A DNA stretch of 64,000 nt from Eonycteris spelaea (Eukaryota > Chordata > Mammalia > Chiroptera > Pteropodidae). Positions 1 to 12,099 of the stretch are shown here, piece after piece. The position numbers and the translations under genes are program-made. The stretch covers positions 3,994,501-4,058,500 of the forward strand of contig PUFA01000034.1 in assembly GCA_003508835.1 (NCBI GenBank). The letters are read 5' to 3'. The notes beneath the pieces are model-generated. The model had not been told where the DNA came from, ran no database searches, and was given only the letters and a program-made list of their open reading frames with translations. Each line of letters starts with the position of its first letter. The stretch's first letter is position 1.

Positions 1-1119
1 ACTCTGGTAAGGAGGAGTTCCTAGTTACACAAAAGAAAATGTTGCTTTCATTTCTGGAAGTGGCACTTCCTGAAAAATATCCTAATGGGGAAGATCCTGG
101 GGTAAATGCCATCAGGTCATAGATGATGACCTCGGGGACAGGTATGCCTTACAGGCAAGTCCTTGAGACTCATTTCTGCCAACGGAGAGAAACCGAGGCT
201 GCCAAGGACAGGAGTATTACTCTCCATATGTTCTGAGCACCACTCTCTGCCTGCGGAGACCTTAACCTGAAAACTCACTACTGAGGTGCAGCTCTTTTAG
301 TGGGAGAATCTCCTGTGCAGGGACTGGTACACCTCCATCACAAGATCCCAACTTCTCTTTTCCTTATACAACAGTTTTCACTCTTTGTTGATTTTATTTG
401 ATATATTTTTTCTCTGCGTATCTTTCTTTGTGCATCCTTTGGTATTTGTTTGCCTCTCTATATGTAACTTCTCTAATTTTTATCTCTGTATCTCATTTCT
501 TACTGAGGCTATAACCTTTCTACATTGTCTCTCTCTCCATCTCTATTTCTCTGACTCTTAACCTTCTGGGTGCCTGTGAAAATTCCATTATTTTACATAT
601 TTCCAATTCTCACAGATGTCTTCTCGCAAACTGACAAACATTATTCCATTTCATATTGTACACAGTGCCAGAGAGCCTTTGCTAATTAACTCTATCCTAA
701 CAGTCTCCCACAACACCTTTATAAATTACAAGGACAGTCAGTCATCATTCACAAAACTGATTTCCATTTCCTGGTATTTCCAGAAGCAGGCTATAAACGT
801 TCTTTCCTTATTTGCCATAACCTACTAATATCTGTATTTCAGCACGCATTTAGGAAAATCACCCAGGTACATTGATGCTCCCTCCTACCTATAGCATATA
901 CCGTCTCTCTATTCTTCATGCAAGAATTCCCTCACCTCCCAAAACTCAGCTCATCTGTATCTTTTGTCTCTCTGGCAGTTTAGGGAAAACAAAGCAATTT
1001 CATCTCTACATATGTGAATATGAGGAAGTGTATGGTAGGTTGGAGAAAAGAGAGATCTTTCCACGATGACTAGAAAACAAACTTTTATTGAGGTAATTGG
1101 CAATTTAAATCATAATTAC
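1..1119. other. SP140 intron, no gene seen
   Basis: AT-rich and pyrimidine-rich intronic sequence. I see no exon with usable splice sites or family similarity, and the short open frames here look random. Confidence 0.5.
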
Positions 1120-1203
1120 CTTCTCCCTCGGATGCTGTTAGGCTAATTGCCTTCTTTAATACTTCGTCATTATTTATTTGTAGAGCTTCAGAATCATAGG
1201 TCA
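1120..1203 (-). CDS. SP140: SP140 linker exon (TFDLKTP-type, acidic)
   Basis: This 84-base exon runs phase 1 to phase 1, with a pyrimidine tract and CAG before 1203 and GAAG|gtaatt as donor after 1120. It encodes about 27 residues beginning TYDSEALQINNDE and ending ASEGEG. It resembles the repeated human SP140 linker exon type that begins TFDLKTPQVTNEGE and ends in LLPGEGE. The reading frame is intact. Linker exons of this kind are disordered and acidic and have no known catalytic role. It is a paralogue of the exon at 1865-1948, and similar intronic sequence follows both donors. Confidence 0.65.
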
Positions 1204-1314
1204 CTGCAGAGAATGAAGAAAATTGGACCATGGACAGTGATAAGAAGAGACCTCAGCATGTTCATGCCAACCATGATGGGAAAGTGATGTCTTCCCCAGC
1301 ACAATCTGGAGTGA

Positions 1315-1765
1315 AATGGATGAAAATAAATGGAAGGGTGAATGGACACGGTGGTGGATGAATGGATGAATGGAAGAATGGATGGATGGATGGATGCATG
1401 CATGGATGGATGGATGGATGGATGGATGGATGGATGGATGATGGACGGACAGATGGGTGGGTGGGTGGATGGATGATGAATGGACAGGTGAATTGACAGA
1501 TGAACAGAATGATGGATAAATGGTTGGATAGATGGATAAATGGACAGATGAAGAGTCGGACTCATAAATGGATGTATGTATGGATGGATGTGTTGATGAA
1601 GAGATTTATTGATGAATGAATAGATAAATAAATGGATAGACAAATAGATGAATGGACAAATAAATGAACGGTTTCATGGGTGGGTGGATAGGTGGACCAA
1701 TGGATGGATGGATGGATGGATTGATGGATGGACACATGGATGGATGGTGTATGGATTCATGAGTG
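1315..1765. repeat. (GATG/TGGA)n tetranucleotide microsatellite
   Basis: Imperfect runs of GATG and TGGA units fill this stretch in an SP140 intron. On the minus strand they create a spurious open frame of HPSI repeats from about 1643 to 1194, which should not be called a protein. Confidence 0.95.
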
Positions 1766-1864
1766 AATGAGGGAATAGAAAAAATGATGAAAGAATAGGT
1801 GGTCTTCTACGTTGATAAAAAAGTAAAGATTAATTAGGTCATAGGTCATTTAAATTATCATTAC

Positions 1865-1948
1865 CTTCTCCATCATAAGGTAGTAATGTTGGCATTTCTT
1901 CTGACTTTCCTCCTTCATCCAGTTCTAGATCTACAAGTTCACAGGACA
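1865..1948 (-). CDS. SP140: SP140 linker exon (SEEMP...LLPYD type)
   Basis: This 84-base exon runs phase 1 to phase 1, with acceptor ctcttcag and donor GAAG|gtaatg. It encodes SCELVDLELDEGGKSEEMP followed by TLLPYDGE. This matches the human SP140 linker exon containing VSCKLAIQIDEGESEEMP and LLPYD closely enough to fix the gene identity. The exon is intact. It lies 0.75 kb from a paralogous exon at 1120-1203, and the introns just after both donors share a TTTAAAT-containing stretch, suggesting tandem exon duplication. Confidence 0.85.
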
Positions 1949-2709
1949 CTGAAGAGAGAAACAGAATTTTGACAGACAATGAGAGCGACCTGGATCTAGT
2001 TGGAGGGGGTCATGTCTACAGTGCATCAGAGCTCTGCTGCTCAGAAGTGCTTCTTCGGAATAAAAGCATCTTTGCACCAAAAAAGCTTTGCTCTGCACCA
2101 TTGAGCATTCCTAGACCCTTTCACCTTTCTTCTCCTCTTTCTTTTCCCCTTTAGTTATGCTAACCTTAATTCTACACATTGCTTACTCTGTACCATAAAG
2201 CTATTCATAGATCTCTTTGACTACGTTTTTCTGTTCCTGACCACTACCATCTCTGCATTTCTGTCTTTTTCTTCCTTGGTGATGTTCTTTACCTCTTTAC
2301 TCCACTACTTCCCTTTTTATTCATTGAACTCACTTTATCTTTGTCTTTCCTATAACTATTTCAATCTTCCCATGTAAACCCGGGGTGTAAGTTTAAAATT
2401 ATCTCTTTCTTTCCAAACACTGGTAGAGTTTAGATTCCATATACATTTAGATAAAATGAAGCACACTTAGGCAACTCCATTTGGTGCCCCTGACCTACAA
2501 TTTTACTTTTTTTCTGTCCTTAAGGTCTATATCCAGTGGACCCTCCATTAAGGCACTTACCCTCCTTTCCCCCTTGCCTTTCACATACATGGGGAAAGAG
2601 AGGCAGAGAAAGATGAATATTTGTGTTGAAAGGAGGAATGGAAGTGTCCCTTTTCTACAGCCAAACAAATAGATTTAATGAGCTAATTAGTCATTTAAAC
2701 CACAAATTC

Positions 2710-2782
2710 CATCCCCATCACCAGCCAGCAGGTCAGGGACATCTTTGCAATCGCCTCTATCGGCCCTGTGGAGAGCTTCTTG
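2710..2782 (-). pseudogene. SP140: SP140 linker exon, probably decayed (donor lost)
   Basis: On the minus strand, after a gttag acceptor, the sequence encodes QEALHRADRGDCKDVPDLL and then AGDGD. This aligns with the human SP140 exon containing CEQLALPKAGGGDAEDAPSLL. Where a donor is expected, after GATG, the sequence reads gaattt, with no GT. The flank resembles those after the exons at 1865 and 1120, where a gtaat donor sits at the equivalent place. It is therefore either a dead exon or one with a sequence error. Confidence 0.5.
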
Positions 2783-3864
2783 CTAACAGAGAAACACAAA
2801 ATAACCAACCAGACATGGTGACCACAAAACAGACCTTTGTGAGATCATGCTAATTTCTGGTGTTCAGCACTCAGGTGAGCTTCCTTGAAAAAAGGTACCA
2901 CGCTCCAAGCACTTCATCTGCGATCTCACATATCCTTGCTCTACCTCTTTTCCTTTGCATTTACACTCTGTCATATCCTTTTTCCTGCACATTTTTCTGT
3001 CACCACACACTGTTGCTTCTACGCCATGAAGGATCCGTCATCTCCTGGAGGCACTGGCTTCCTTCTTAGTGTTTTACTTCATTACGTTTCACTGCTCTTT
3101 ATCACTTTTCCTACTCGTGGCTCTGTTTCTCTTTCTAGCTCAGTCTTGATCACTTGCATCACATATGGCAGGCAAGCCCTAGTCCTACCATGTCTCTCTT
3201 CTCTACCCTACTCTTGCCATCAAAATATGTTTGTTGGATGAGAGTTTCCTATCACAGAGCTCTGATCCACACCACAGGGTATCTACATACTTTCTTGGGT
3301 CTCCTGTGATCCAGGTAACGCTGGCTGCCCTGAACATAAATATTTCTAAGTCCCACATGGTCATTGCCACAGTGAGTCCATCCACTTGCTTGAATAATTT
3401 CAACTGGTAAAAGACTCATACACTTCAGATAAAAATACATCTTGTTTGCCAAAATTTGTTGAAAATTATGTATGTCATCCAAAATATTTGACAAAAATTA
3501 TAATTTAGATTTCAGACCAGTGGATTGGAAGGACTGTGTTTCTTTTGAGGGTTTTCCAAAGTTAGGCACAAAATAATTCATTGCAAAGAAAATGATCATT
3601 AGTTTTTATTCTCTAGAGGAGATAAAGGGAGTGTAGGTATAAATTCAAGTCTTTACTATTAATAGGTGTGAAAGACATGCCATGTCTTAGGCATATTTGT
3701 ACTAGAATATGCACTTAGAAATATTTATGTGACTCATGGGATTCCAGATACATGAAATGTTTGACTGTGGAGAACATTCAGAGTTTAACACATCAGAATA
3801 CACCAGTTCTGAATTCAGCCACCTGACATCTTGTAGTCCAGGACTGACAATCCCCCTTCCTTAC

Positions 3865-3944
3865 CTGCTCCACACCCAATGCGGAGCTCGAGACATCCTG
3901 AGTCTCTTCTCCATCACCAGGTTCACAACAGGCATTGCTGTCCT
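3865..3944 (-). CDS. SP140: SP140 linker exon (SNACC...EETQDVSSS)
   Basis: This exon encodes EDSNACCEPGDGEETQDVSS followed by SALGVEQ, with acceptor ctgaag and donor CAG|gtaagg. It aligns with the human SP140 linker exon ENSNACHEMDDIAVPQEALS and its relative DDCSEMCDGEEPQEASSS. Its 80-base length runs from phase 1 to phase 0, one base short of the phase-1 end used by its neighbours. This may be another single-base loss at the donor. Confidence 0.75.
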
Positions 3945-6300
3945 CTTCAGAAAGGAATGAAATCCCATGAGTATCTCAATTTGTGACAAAAAGAAATCAC
4001 CACAAGGAAATCATAAGAAAACCAAGAGAGCCTGAGAAACTGGAATGGCCCACTCTGTAAAACAACCTGAATGAAGTTAGCTTTGCTTCAGTGGCTTTCA
4101 CGGGAGACTGAGAATGATTCTCCCATCAGGGGAAATTTGGCTTTTCCTACCCCTCATTCTCTTTCCACATCTTCTCCCTTCATTCAATTCTATATGTCGT
4201 TATCGATCTCTGCCTCTGTGACTCTCTGCTGATGTCTCTTGGATCCTCTCTTTCTTCGGGTGAGTTTCTCTTTTCTTCTCTGTTCCTACAATGTTTTCTC
4301 TTGCTTTCTATGATACTCCTTTCTTCCTATCCTTTGGCTCTAAATTGTTCTTTCCAGGTTTCTCTAAAGAAAGGCCTTCCCGAAACAGTAATTTTAAGCA
4401 GGATTTAACCAGAGTGGAGAACAAATTGAAGTGCAGTGGAACATAAAGTTCTCAATTAGGCATATGAGAAGGCTCCAATATGAAAGAGAAGTTTAACAAT
4501 TAAAATTATTGAGGAAGACCACAAAGAGATGCCTCACACATCAGTTAGAAGCTAGGTTGTAAAACAATATAATCTAATTTCATCTTCAAATGCCCCATCT
4601 AGTTGAAATGCAAATAAGTCATTTGAGGGGAGCAAGACTAGCATGAAGAGATGAGCAGGTGGCTGTTGCTCTGAGAACCATGACAGAAATCTGGATTATG
4701 GACTTGGCCTTGGGAGTGTGACAGTAGAATAGGTGGGGAACACTGTGAATGAGAAATGACAATGGTAAGGGAGAAACAAGAAGTATTTGAGGGTGAGTGG
4801 AGACATGGACGACTCCCAGGATTCTAACTTAACAGTCATCACTCACTGAGAGAAGAAGGCTGAACAGGGGTTAGATCTAGCTCGAACAACGAAAATACTG
4901 CTTTTGGTTCTGGATGTGCCAAGTTCAAGGTTCTCAAAAAATTCAAGTGTAGATCTCTATCACAACCCTGGTTCTCAGGTCCATGGACAAATGGACTCTG
5001 CAATAATCTGGGTAGAGATTTGGTCTTTGGAATCACAGGAATTCTCAGAAAGAGTCCTGACAGGCTCTGAGCATTTTGCAAGGGCCACTTTGAGAATTAG
5101 GGTCAGTTTCATCTGAAAACTCAGAGCTAATCTTGTCAACCCTTGTGCCCAAAGATGATTATTCCCAATACCCTTACCTCAAAACTACTGTGTCTCAATC
5201 TATTCTTCTCTCCCTTTATCCTCCTTCACACTCACCCTACTTCCATCCACTCCCCTTTAAGTCTTTTACGTCTCCCTGACTTCCCCCAGTTCTCAGCGCT
5301 TAATTTCCTCTGTATCTTTCTCTTTCCATAATGTACTATTCTCAATTTTTCTCTCGGATCCTTAAAAGCTGTTTCAGCGAATCTCTCCTCGGCTGAGACT
5401 TATACTTCTTCCCTTTCTATCTGTCTCTCTCACTTTATGTTGACCTGCTGTCTGCCAATGTTGTTCCACCTGTTGTCTCTCTGTGGTTTCATCCTCCAGG
5501 TTCCCCTCTCTCATCAGCTCCAAAACTCTCTTCCTGGACTTTGACTATGGGACCAGGGACTTCCAACTGGCTAGCTCTGTAATGAAGGTCCCCCATATGA
5601 ACCTGACATGTCATTATTTCCAAGTTCCTCCTAATTGTTCTGGGAAACAAATTGAAATATATTTCTACTCCAACCTGGAATGGTAGGATCGTATGTTCCT
5701 TTTTAAAAACTATTCATTTATGTAGCTTGTCCTGTATTACCTCCTGTCTACCTTTTTCCAGTTTCTCTTTTTATATTTTACATTTTTTATAAGTGGATGC
5801 TATGTCTACTCAGGAGCTCAGATTCCTTTCTCATGGCTTCTCTCACATCTGTGGGCAGGTAAGGCCAGGTAGGAGGAGTGGAGCTGGCAGAGGCCTACCG
5901 TAGGAGACATGACACAGTCTTTGCTCCCATGAAGACAAATAAACAAAGACCTAACACAGAATCTGAGTTACATGACACTTACCTTGTCCGTGCTGGGGCA
6001 GTAAGTTGGGTCTCTCTTCTAACCCTCTTACATTATTTATTTGGGAAGGCGAGTGTTCACGGCACACTGAAGAGAGTGACAAGAGAATGGCAGAACTTAG
6101 TCCTCAGGCTAAACTCTGATGTTCAAGCACCAAAGACCCCACCTGAAACCCAACAGAGACTTGTTCCCCTTTCTCACTGAGATGTGCACATCTTAAGTAA
6201 AAAAAGCTGTGGGACTAATAGAAGAGTCGCATTATGAAACAATTTTACCAGGGCAGAAAGTCCCTTGGACTTTGTGTTCCAGTCAGTGACTACACGTGTA
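3945..6300. other. SP140 intron, nothing assigned
   Basis: Intronic sequence rich in pyrimidine tracts. A minus-strand GT donor-like site follows position 5980 (acaag|gtaagt), but no convincing acceptor or family similarity accompanies it, so no exon is called. Confidence 0.4.
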
Positions 6301-6304
6301 ACCG

Positions 6305-7140
6305 GCTACTACATTGAATTCTATCGCCACTAATAAGTTCTTTCTTTGGGGTACTGTACTTGTCTGTACTGATGCGCGTACATATAGGATCACACAGCAT
6401 ATACCCTGTGGCTGGCTTCTTTTACTCAACATACTGTTTTTGGGATTCATCCATGTTATTACATTTACCAGTAGTCCATTCCTTTTTCTTGCTGATCGCT
6501 ATTCCACTCTATCACAATATCATAGTGTGATTATTTATTCTCCTGTTGATGGGCATCCTCTTGTTGCCAGATTTTAGCTATTAGGAAGAAAGCAACTATA
6601 AACCTTCATAGTTTGTAATAGAGTGAACTGGCTGAGTCAAGGGTTCAATTAAGTTTGTAAGAGGCTGTCAAAGAGTTTTCCAAAATGGTTGTGAGTTTAC
6701 ATTCTCAGCAGCACAAGATACACAGGAGCTAGTTGCTTTATATTCTCACCAACATTTGGTGTTGTCAGTCTTTTTAATTTTAGTAACTCTGGTGCATAGA
6801 TGGTAAGCTGCTGTGGTTTGAAACTAGCATTTCCCTGATGGTTAATGACATGTATGTTTTGTGTTTAATCTTATTGGCCATTTTGTATCTTCTGCAGTAA
6901 AATGTCTGCTCAAGACTTTTGTTCATTTTTGAGTTGTTCGTGTGTCTTTTTTGTTTGTTCATTGGAAATTTCTATATGGTATGGGTACAACCTTTTGTCA
7001 GATACATATATGCAATAATTTCACCCAGTCTATGACTTGTTTTTTTTTTTAATTTTGTCTTTGAATAGGGGGAAGTTTTTAATTTGATGCAGTATAATTT
7101 ACCAAGATTTCCTTTTATGAGTCATGATTTTTGTAGCATA
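6305..7140 (-). mobile_element. Old LINE-1 3'-region fragment (L1M-like)
   Basis: Read on the minus strand this is typical late ORF2 and 3' UTR of an old mammalian L1. It includes the region around atggataaacaaa/ccataaa-type wording, the 'gatgggcatcctcttgttgcc' counterpart of the L1 tail, and a block matching the end of ORF2. Frames are broken throughout, so it is inactive. Confidence 0.7.
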
Positions 7141-7781
7141 TAATGAATTATCACATGCCTCGGTTGCAAAGAGCCTCTACTGTGTTTTCTTGTAGAAGCT
7201 TTATAGTTTTAGCCTTGACTTTTAGATCTGTTATCTACCTTACACTATTCTTTGTAGAAGTAGGAGTGAAGGTTTATATTTGCCATGTTTTTCCAATTCT
7301 ATTGCAGTCTGCTTACAGCTCATGGCGCTTCTCTCCATTTCTCACATTTCTACTTCTAGTCATGTTCCTCTTGTAGCCTCTGCCCCAAGAACTGTTTGAG
7401 CACCCTTGATTCTAAGGCCATGTGTCTCCTTGCTGCTCCTGTCACTTTGTGTTTCTGCCTCTCCCTTCCCCAGTAAGATTCTAGCCTTTTCCTTTTGAGT
7501 TAACTTTTTTCCCTCCAGCCTTCTCTGTACTAAATTATTACAAAATCTTACCCTCCATGTCTATTTGTGTCCTCTGTCCTTTGCTAAGAAACTAAATTCT
7601 TTTTCTTGGTAAAGCAACATCTCCTACCCTCAGACTCTGGTCTACTCTTCTAACCTCCTTCATGGCTCTTTGAGACACCCTTTCTGAATTACGAACAAGT
7701 TGCACAGACTTACCCCCTCCCACATGGGCTACTGTCACTCAGAGTCATCTAGGCAAATGTTGGAGAGTCAGTCAACCTTAC

Positions 7782-7891
7782 CTGCTTGTTCAGATTCTTG
7801 GGCACATTCGTCTGTCATTTCCTGGGTTTCTAGGGTAGTATTTGGATCATGAGATGACTTTTCTTTCCTTATACTCATCTGCTGTCCATCA
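7782..7891 (-). CDS. SP140: Probable SP140 linker exon (SP100-like)
   Basis: A minus-strand segment with acceptor catctcag and donor GCAG|gtaagg encodes DGQQMSIRKEKSSHDPNTTL followed by ETQEMTDECAQESEQA. This recalls the SP100 linker around QQTNEQCAQKAEP. It is 110 bases long and enters in phase 2, whereas the upstream exon at 9707-9790 ends in phase 1. So either an exon between them is missing from my list or one base has been lost. Confidence 0.5.
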
Positions 7892-8599
7892 CTGAGATGC
7901 TCTGGGATTCTTTCCCTAGGTAGGGTGCCACCTGGATCACATTAGAAAGGTCGAAGAATTTGTTTTCCCTTCTCTTTGTGATAAACGTACTTTACTCTGA
8001 TAATTATTACTCATCCTTCCACCACCCACTCTAATTCCCCCTACTCGTAGTAGTAGATGAATCTCTAAATATATTTTATATGCTTTGTATATTTTAATGT
8101 ATATTTTAGATTTTAGCTGTTTGTCTTTATACAAAAAATTATAATTATTAAAATAGATCCAAATTTTATGACTGCATTAATATACTTAAAAATATATAAT
8201 ACCTGTGATATACATCCAAATAAAAGATAGATATTAACAGCATTCTACAATGCTGATTATCCTCTTATGGTTTGTTTACATTGGCTATTTCCAAGAAAAA
8301 AGAAGTCCACATTTAACAAACAAATAAATTTGTCATAGATCATTGGGCCTGAAGATCAAGACCTTTTCTTGGGATCGAAGGCTTTTTCACTCACTGCTAC
8401 TCTAGCCTGGAAAATAATTTTTTTCAGTCGGTCTCTGAGGAGAAAAATCTCAAAATGTTGGCACTGATTAAAATCTAGTTCTGGGAGTCAGATACACATT
8501 TACAATTCACAACATATAGCAATTACATTGTGCCATGAATTATTGTCAGAGCTTCACATAAATTAAGTTTCTTAATCCTCACAATCACACTATTTTAGA

Positions 8600-8720
8600 T
8601 ATAGATATAGATACAGATTTATTGGTGAGGAAACTGAAACACAGAAAGGAAGTAACTTGCCCAAGTAAGCAGGTAGACAGCCAAGACTTGAAGCCTGGCA
8701 GTGGGGCGTCCGAAGGCTTT
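8600..8720 (-). repeat. MIR SINE fragment
   Basis: The stretch gaggaaactgaaacacag ... agtaacttgcccaagtaag is the reverse complement of the conserved MIR tRNA-derived core. It is ancient and truncated. Confidence 0.65.
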
Positions 8721-9706
8721 GCTTTCAACTGGTAGGGAAAAAAGTTTAGAGTCCTATGTATGCCAATTTCAGTTGTGTGACCTGCACACATCAGTGACTT
8801 TTCTCCCTCACACCTCCGTTTCTTCTCCTGAAAAATTGGAATAACAGAACCCTAACGATAGAATTGTTATGAGGATTCAATGTGATGCTACCTGTAAAAG
8901 GATATCTGGTTTATAGTAACTTGACGGAGATCACAATTTGCAGTATTAATGCCTTGTGTATTATAATTTAATGATTTATTGTTAGCAGTAATATGAATGA
9001 AAGGATGATTAAAAAGTAGAATCAGTGGCTATTGGTTACAATAGTATACAGTTCATATTTGGGCATTAAATGAGTTGATCCACATCAAGTGCTGACCTAT
9101 GCCTAGTTGTCCGTGAAAGTTAGGTGTTACTATCATCATTGTTAAAGTATTAATTCCCTTTCTTATTGTCATTGTTAAAGTTATTAATGCCCTTTATTCT
9201 CTTCTCCCCTTTTCATTCCTTTTGTTTACTACACAGCACCACACCTTCCATATTCTCTTCTATGCACAATTACTACTCACTCTCTTCTTCTCTTCTATTA
9301 CAAGTAATATTTACAATAGTTCCTTCTTAAATGAACCAAAGCATTCCTTTTTGCACTGTTACATAGGACGAAACCCTTACTCCTCTCAGATCACTGAATT
9401 TCTAACTCACAATTACTGCAGTCAGTTCTTCCCTAATTTCTACCTCCTGGTCTTCGTGAGATCTTCTCCCTTGGGTTTGCGTTCCATCCTCTTATCTGTT
9501 ACATCTGTCTGGCAATACTCTTGGATTCTATATCTGATGGGTTAACTGGGAATCCATACAACACACCACTACTCTAGCTTCCTCATCTCTCTCTTTTCTC
9601 CACCCCCCTCCCAGGTTACACTCTCCAATCAAGAGCTCAGTCCCTGATCTCAGATTTTTTTCCTCTTAGTACATGAGGAAACAAGTTTCTATCAAGTCAT
9701 CATTAC

Positions 9707-9790
9707 CTTGTTCACAGCTTAATTGGGAGTTGAGGCTGTAATTTCTATTTTTATCATCAGTAATTGGGTAATCGAAGTTCTCAGGAATCA
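9707..9790 (-). CDS. SP140: SP140 exon after the HSR domain
   Basis: This 84-base exon runs phase 1 to phase 1, with acceptor tctactcag and donor CAAG|gtaatg. It encodes IPENFDYPITDDKNRNYSL followed by NSQLSCEQ. It sits directly downstream of the second HSR exon and has the same length as the human exon at this place (CYEHSPLQMNNVND...), with weak similarity. It is read correctly only if the previous exon ends in phase 1. With the one-base loss seen in the previous exon, the first in-frame codon here becomes TGA. Confidence 0.65.
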
Positions 9791-11931
9791 CTGAGTAGAG
9801 GAAGAAAAGGCAATTAGAGATCTCAAGCAGTGACCAGGAGCTGCATCTCACAGTTCACATCTAGGCACATTCTTGACTCCAGTAGTTCAGAGAGAACTTT
9901 CCAGCTTTCAGGGAGTCCTGGGTTTCAGTGGGTCCAAAACACCTTCTCCAGGTTACTAAGAAATCATGCCACTCTGTTCACTAGGACCAGTGACTTGGTG
10001 TTACTCTGGAATCCTAATAGCTGTTCTACATAGAGATGCACCTCTCAAGGTTTAAAAAGGATGGACAGCGGACAAGCTGTAACTCATGATGAACCCCCTT
10101 TAAAATGATCAGAGAACATTAATAGCCAATTTAAAATAAATAATATGTGGAGAATTTGTTTTGCAAATTCTACAGGTAACTAGGAATAGAAACGAAACAA
10201 AGAGAATTCTTCGGAAGTAAGATAAAGTTTATAAAGGAATCCACCTCTTTAAAAAAAAAAAAAGAAAAAAGAAACCCCGACATCTTTTAAGGATGGAGAA
10301 TTTAAAAAAAGGAAAGGGATCTTGGCTTAAAGAAGATATGGTTAAAACGAAAGAGGCATAACACTAAAGACTAGCACTTCCCTAGGGTGAAATGGGTGAG
10401 AGGGACCCAGGGAACAAAGGAAAGACACTTTCTATATGGCACAAACAGTGAGTAAATATTTTCCAAAAGGCATGAACAAGAAGTGAATATTTTATGAAGG
10501 CACATAGGGGAAGTGAATACACCACAGCTATACCATTGACCCACGAAGTGGTAACAAGAAGTTTTAAAAACCAGTCCAGGGCATCTCACTTCAGAGCAGC
10601 ATTTCCAGGTGACTCAGCAAATAGAAAAGCAAGACTCTCAAGAGATGAGGAAAAACACCAAAGAAATTCAAAAAGATGCTGACCAGGAAAAGTGGTTGGA
10701 GCATGCTTTGTGAGTATAAATCCCACTGACAGGAAGGGCAGGAGGGTGGGAGTGAAGGTAGAAAGGACCTATAGGAAAAACAATTACATTTGTCATACCC
10801 AGGACACAGTGACTTCATGTATAGACAAAGATTGGAGGAGGACTAAGCAGATAAATGCTGTGCGCGTCAGTGATCCAGAGAACATAATGGGGATGGAGGG
10901 GGGGGGGCGGGAGTAGCAGGCTAGGGCAAGCATTTCAATATGGTGGGATGTTCCACTGACCCGCAGCACCCATGGACACTGTGGACTCAGAGGCTCCTGT
11001 TCCAACCTCCCATGGGGGCAGGTAGGCAGTTGCATTGGGCCAGGTGCTGGGCAGTGCAGTCTGCTAGTCGTAGCAGTGAGCATGAGGTGTACATCATCCC
11101 AGCATGGGAAGTTCCCTCAACAAAAATGTGTGTCGTGGCTGCCAGACTCAGTTAGGGGTATGCCAAAATTCCATGGAAAGGATTAGAGACCCTAAGATGT
11201 AGGTATTAACTGCTATTCATACACATGGCCTAGGGACATCAACATTCTTTTTTTTTCTTTACAAAATCCTTCCTTTTATAAAAACCCTTTATGCCTCTTT
11301 ATTTACAAATAATAAACTTGAAATTCCTTGGCACATTATGTTAAACTCAAATATCTCGTCCAACTCCTCTCTTTGAAATTGACTTTCAAGCACTCCCTCC
11401 AAAAGTCTATTTTTTAGCCACAGAATTTTTTAAGACCACAGTTTCTTTCACACTTCAAAGCTTTCACATGCTGCCCCTCCTGATTGCATAGGCATATGCT
11501 GATCTTCTCTTGTGACTTTTCCACAATTTGTTTGGTAAAGTGGGTTGGGACAGACTGCACTAAATGACAAATGTTCTAATACAAAAAATATCTTTTCATC
11601 TTTGAATATGTCTTCAAGTATCAGAGAGGGCTTCCTCCTTTCCTACGAAGAGTATAATTCATGTCTCCCCCAAAACTGTAGAGACTAAAATCCTATGTTT
11701 CTTTGCACAGAATTCTGGTCCTGCTTGAGGAATCATTTGTGAGATTAAATGGTTAATGTCTGCCACTCCTACAATGTGTCAGCTCCATAAGGATACAGTC
11801 ATGTGTGTTTTATTCAACACTGTATTATGCCTGCCATGTTGTAGTCACTCAAAAAATATTGTCAATAAAAAAATGAACAAATCATGAATAAAATGCATTT
11901 TTCCCCAAATGTCACTGAAAGCTATATTTAC
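9791..11931. other. SP140 intron, no gene seen
   Basis: Intron between linker and HSR exons. It contains A-rich runs near 10,248-10,275 and an unusual G run near 10,897-10,909. No exon or RNA gene was recognised. Confidence 0.4.
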
Positions 11932-12099
11932 CTTTTTGGAAGTTTCTGTAAATCTCATGTAAACCAGGATAGCCTTCAGGTTAACACTGCTGAACAATGC
12001 TTTCAGAAATGTCTCGTCAAACGTCTTCTCCATTTCACTGAGAACATCATACATCACTCTCTCCACCGGGACCAGATTTCTACAAGCTTCCATAAAATG
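11932..12099 (-). CDS. SP140: SP140 HSR/CARD-like domain, second exon (frameshifted)
   Basis: This is the C-terminal half of the homogeneously staining region domain, which mediates oligomerisation and nuclear-body targeting. The minus strand reads HFMEACRNLVPVERVMYDVL then SEMEKTFDETFLKALFSSV, in phase with the preceding exon. After NLKA the family pattern (AYPDLxEIYRSFQ) is found one frame away, as YPGLHEIYRNFQK. A base has been lost near 11,971-11,974, where GCC TAT is expected. The exon is 168 bases, whereas the homologous SP110 exon at 34,753-34,921 is 169. As written, splicing to the next exon gives an immediate TGA. Splice sites are sound: acceptor ttttaag, donor AAAAAG|gtaaat. Confidence 0.85.

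Noticed and set aside
1194..1643. 149-codon HPSI-rich open frame, and CRISPR-like repetition
   Set aside because: It is the translation of the GATG/TGGA microsatellite; there are no spacers, and the host is a mammal.
5970..6000. Possible SP140 exon ending ACAAG|gtaagt on the minus strand
   Set aside because: Only the donor is convincing; no acceptor or family similarity in any frame.
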